Shown here: positions 62,004 to 64,000 of the stretch, piece after piece | How positions within the stretch are numbered: the stretch's first letter is position 1 | Layout: every line of letters begins with the position of its first letter | NCBI RefSeq assembly: GCF_900142915.1 | Contig: NZ_FRCM01000002.1 | Coordinates: 186,001-250,000, forward strand | Source of the DNA: Mucilaginibacter sp. OK098 | GTDB lineage: Bacteria > Bacteroidota > Bacteroidia > Sphingobacteriales > Sphingobacteriaceae | Direction of reading: 5' to 3' | DNA length: 64,000 bases | Program-made: the position numbers and the translations under genes | Notes under the pieces: generated by a model | Seen by the model: the letters and a program-made list of their open reading frames with translations, nothing else | Databases searched by the model: none | What the model was told of the DNA's origin: nothing

Positions 62004-62004
62004 T

Positions 62005-62556
62005 TTATTGTTTTATTGCCGTTATAATTAGTGCTGATTTAACCAGTTCTGGATTTTTATTTTTGTCTAAAAAAGTCACACTTATAATATCTTCTGAAGA
62101 GACCTCATGTAATTTTTCTATAATTTCATCAGGCGTTCCTGCAAGCGGGAACCCATTCAGGATATAATTAAAGTCACCATCTTTGTTTTCGTGAGTTCTT
62201 AAATAATCCGAGTAGCTCTTTGAAAAAGCGACAAACTTTTTGTGGCATTTGTTAATAACAAACTGCCTGGTGGTTATCACAATAACACCGTTTGCTCCCC
62301 GCGAGCCATATATACTTTTTGCCTGGGGCCCTTTTAATACATCAATTTTCACAATATCAAGTGGATCAATTTCTTTAACATGATCTTTAAAAATGACTCC
62401 ATCAATTACATATAATGGTTTAGATGTATTTTTTGATGGAGCATCAAGAAATATCATGTGTTTGGAAGTGTCTTTACGAGCTGTATCAGCACTTTGCGCC
62501 ACAGCACTATATGACAAAAACAATAAAGCAATAAAACAATATAAGTTTCTCATCAT
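62005..62556 (-). CDS. TonB-plug-like secreted protein inside the nuo operon
   Basis: 183 aa. A signal peptide (MRNLYCFIALLFLSYSAVAQ) precedes a plug-domain core: PLYVIDGVIFKDHVKEIDP, VKIDVLKGPQAKSIYGSRGANGVIVITT (each in part), typical of the SusC/TonB receptor plug (DPxDIxxIxVLKGxxAxxxYGxRGANGVIxIxT). There is no barrel; instead a 90-residue tail (LRTHENKDGDFNYILNGFPL) of unknown kind follows. It lies 2 bp after nuoK and 1 bp before nuoL. The role in the nuo operon is unknown. Confidence 0.75.
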   Translation of the reverse strand: MMRNLYCFIALLFLSYSAVAQSADTARKDTSKHMIFLDAPSKNTSKPLYVIDGVIFKDHVKEIDPLDIVKIDVLKGPQAKSIYGSRGANGVIVITTRQFVINKCHKKFVAFSKSYSDYLRTHENKDGDFNYILNGFPLAGTPDEIIEKLHEVSSEDIISVTFLDKNKNPELVKSALIITAIKQ

Positions 62557-62558
62557 AT

Positions 62559-62864
62559 TTAATCTCCCAATTTATCAATCTTACCCGGATCAATTGTTTT
62601 ATACTGCTTGTACACATTTAAAATAATGGCCAGCGCTACGGCAGTTGTCGCGGCTGCAAGCACTATGGCAAACAGGGCAAACATTTGTCCACCGTTATTA
62701 AAGCGGTCGTACTTGCCAAAGGCTACCAGGTTTAATATGGCAGCGTTCAACATCAGTTCAATGCCTATCAAAATCTGGATAGCGTTTTGCTTGGATACTA
62801 TCATATACAGGCCTACGCAAAACAGCACCGCGCTTACTACCAAAAAATCGGTTAATGAGATCAT
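62559..62864 (-). CDS. nuoK: NADH-quinone oxidoreductase subunit K
   Basis: 101 aa, three membrane helices. GIELMLNAAILNLVAFG contains the conserved membrane Glu, and the FAIVLAAATTAVALAIILNVYK block (part) has the second Glu position replaced within AAATTAVALAI. The start overlaps the nuoJ stop (ATGA). Confidence 0.95.
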   Translation of the reverse strand: MISLTDFLVVSAVLFCVGLYMIVSKQNAIQILIGIELMLNAAILNLVAFGKYDRFNNGGQMFALFAIVLAAATTAVALAIILNVYKQYKTIDPGKIDKLGD

Positions 62865-63409
62865 GCCCCCCGCCCCTTTCTTGATAAATGTGCTGCGCCT
62901 ATTAAGGCTATCATCAGTAAAACAGAGATGGCTTCAAAGGGCAGCAAATATTTTGTCATCAGGTTTATGCCGATGTTTTCTGTCATTGATGAATCGGGAA
63001 GGATCATATTTTTGGTAATCACCGATTTCTTCACCCAATCCAAATTATTAGCATCAATTTTAAAGATCATATTCAGCAAAACGATCAAAAACAAACCGGC
63101 CAGCAACATTGCCGGTAATTTATTTATGCTGATGAATTTATTGCTTTGCGTGCCTATTACATTCAAAGTTTCTTTGCCAGAGAGCATAAAAGCAAACAGG
63201 ATAAGTACCAGGATGCCGCCTACATAAATCACTATCTGTGTTATGGCTACAAAATCTGCCAGTGCCAGCACATACAAGCCTGCCAATGCAAATAGTGTTA
63301 TAAAAAACATAAAAATAGATCGTACCAGGTTTTTAGTAGCTGCCACAAACAAGGTCGAGGCAACTGCAATAAACGCCATCATATAAAATAATACCTGTGC
63401 TAAGCTCAT
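62861..63409 (-). CDS. nuoJ: NADH-quinone oxidoreductase subunit J
   Basis: 182 aa, five membrane segments. MMAFIAVASTLFVAATKNLVRSIFMF (part), ALADFVAITQIVIYVGGILVLILF (part, the conserved TM3 pi-bulge region) and the C-terminal EAISVLLMIALIGAAHLSRK identify NuoJ. It overlaps nuoI and nuoK by 4 bp each. Confidence 0.95.
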   Translation of the reverse strand: MSLAQVLFYMMAFIAVASTLFVAATKNLVRSIFMFFITLFALAGLYVLALADFVAITQIVIYVGGILVLILFAFMLSGKETLNVIGTQSNKFISINKLPAMLLAGLFLIVLLNMIFKIDANNLDWVKKSVITKNMILPDSSMTENIGINLMTKYLLPFEAISVLLMIALIGAAHLSRKGRGA

Positions 63410-63990
63410 GCGCCGCCCTCCTTTTTCTGCATAGCGGCTAATTTTGCCGCCTGCCTTTCGGCCTGCTGTACGTCAAATTCCTTTCTCTTTTCCGCAGCCA
63501 TTTCCGGCGACATATCCGAAAACTGGTAAGTGAGATCGCTTAGCTGAAAAACCGTTTTATCATATTGGTTGGTCATTACAATACATTCGGTAGGGCAAAC
63601 AATGGTACAAAGGCCGCAGTACATGCACTTGGCCATATCAATATCAAATTTGGCGGCATACAACCGTTTTGTTGTACCGTCAGACGTTTGGCCGATAGCC
63701 TCAGTTGCTTTGATTGATTCTATATCAATACAATTAACCGGGCAAACCTTGGCACAAAGGTCGCATACAATACAATCATCCATTTCCACATCAAGCTGGT
63801 AACGCCCAACCTCCGGAATAGGCAGCTTTTGATGCGGGTATTGTATGGTATTGGTACCCTCCAGCTGCTTAAAATAATTATTATCACTCGCAGGCAGCAG
63901 CTCCCTCTTTTTATGAGAAGCAAAAAGGTGCCTGAAGGTGATGGATAATCCCTTTAGTGTTGTTGAAATACCTTTTATTATGTTAGTCAT
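63406..63990 (-). CDS. nuoI: NADH-quinone oxidoreductase subunit I
   Basis: 194 aa. Two 4Fe-4S motifs (CIVCDLCAKVCPVNCI and CMYCGLCTIVCPTECI) carry clusters N6a and N6b. An N-terminal amphipathic region (GLSITFRHLF) attaches to the membrane arm, and the C-terminal tail is charged and Ala/Lys-rich. The start codon ATGACTAAC lies in a TAATGAC repeat array at the window edge. nuoH and earlier genes should lie beyond the edge. Confidence 0.95.
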   Translation of the reverse strand: MTNIIKGISTTLKGLSITFRHLFASHKKRELLPASDNNYFKQLEGTNTIQYPHQKLPIPEVGRYQLDVEMDDCIVCDLCAKVCPVNCIDIESIKATEAIGQTSDGTTKRLYAAKFDIDMAKCMYCGLCTIVCPTECIVMTNQYDKTVFQLSDLTYQFSDMSPEMAAEKRKEFDVQQAERQAAKLAAMQKKEGGA

Positions 63991-64000
63991 TATGTCATTG
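63981..64000. repeat. TAATGAC array at the window end (cut)
   Basis: TTAGTCATTATGTCATTG is the complement of AATGAC units, as at 7074, 26002 and 28661. It contains the nuoI start codon and continues beyond the window. Confidence 0.6.

Overview
The window looks like a chromosomal segment of a Bacteroidota bacterium, most likely a Sphingobacteriaceae member close to Mucilaginibacter or Pedobacter; this placement is an inference from gene content. Supporting signs are TAnnTTTG promoter elements, the near absence of Shine-Dalgarno (SD) sequences except in front of rpsR and rplI, bacillithiol synthesis (bshB1), GG-leader peptides of the Bacteroidetes type, and family markers such as DUF4294, DUF4783 and FucP-type sugar transporters. 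Most of it is ordinary housekeeping sequence with short, repeat-rich intergenic regions. No phage, complete insertion sequence (IS) or CRISPR array was seen.

Layout. 1-8.6 kb: the end of a NodU-type carbamoyltransferase gene, an unknown secreted protein, tRNA-Phe, a split heterodisulfide-reductase-like Fe-S pair with a DUF2750 gene between, and small conserved genes. 8.6-12 kb: a large fold-back element, mtgA, and the rpsF-rpsR-rplI operon. 12.2-15.1 kb: a tandem duplication of Cys-rich GG-leader peptide genes, each with a nearly identical 5' leader and a 3' fold-back repeat, followed by a two-domain glycosyltransferase; this is the best candidate for an undescribed system. 15-34.9 kb: regulators, pabC, rluD, a PLP enzyme, an amidohydrolase, a PurF-like enzyme, transporters, dCMP deaminase, cmk, arfB, an LpxR-like protein and lon. 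35-37.6 kb: a TPR protein, a third GG-leader peptide and a TlpA-like thioredoxin. 37.7-54.5 kb: gpmI, nadC, plsY, an M48 protease, pabB, purA, fur, rel, DUF4294-gpx-bshB1, lat and amt. 54.9-64 kb: the distal complex I operon nuoI-J-K-L-M-N, which also holds a TonB-plug-like gene and a DUF4139 gene.

How it fits together: pabB and pabC supply p-aminobenzoate for folate; purA and the PurF-like enzyme act in purine synthesis; cmk and dCMP deaminase act in pyrimidine nucleotide metabolism; the nuo genes form the proton-pumping arm of complex I. The most striking non-coding feature is a set of degenerate 7-8-bp tandem arrays, usually in inverted pairs, at gene ends and starts. Several sequence families share this architecture, and they supply some start and stop codons and one protein tail. 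Three further MITE-like families of fold-back repeats are also present.
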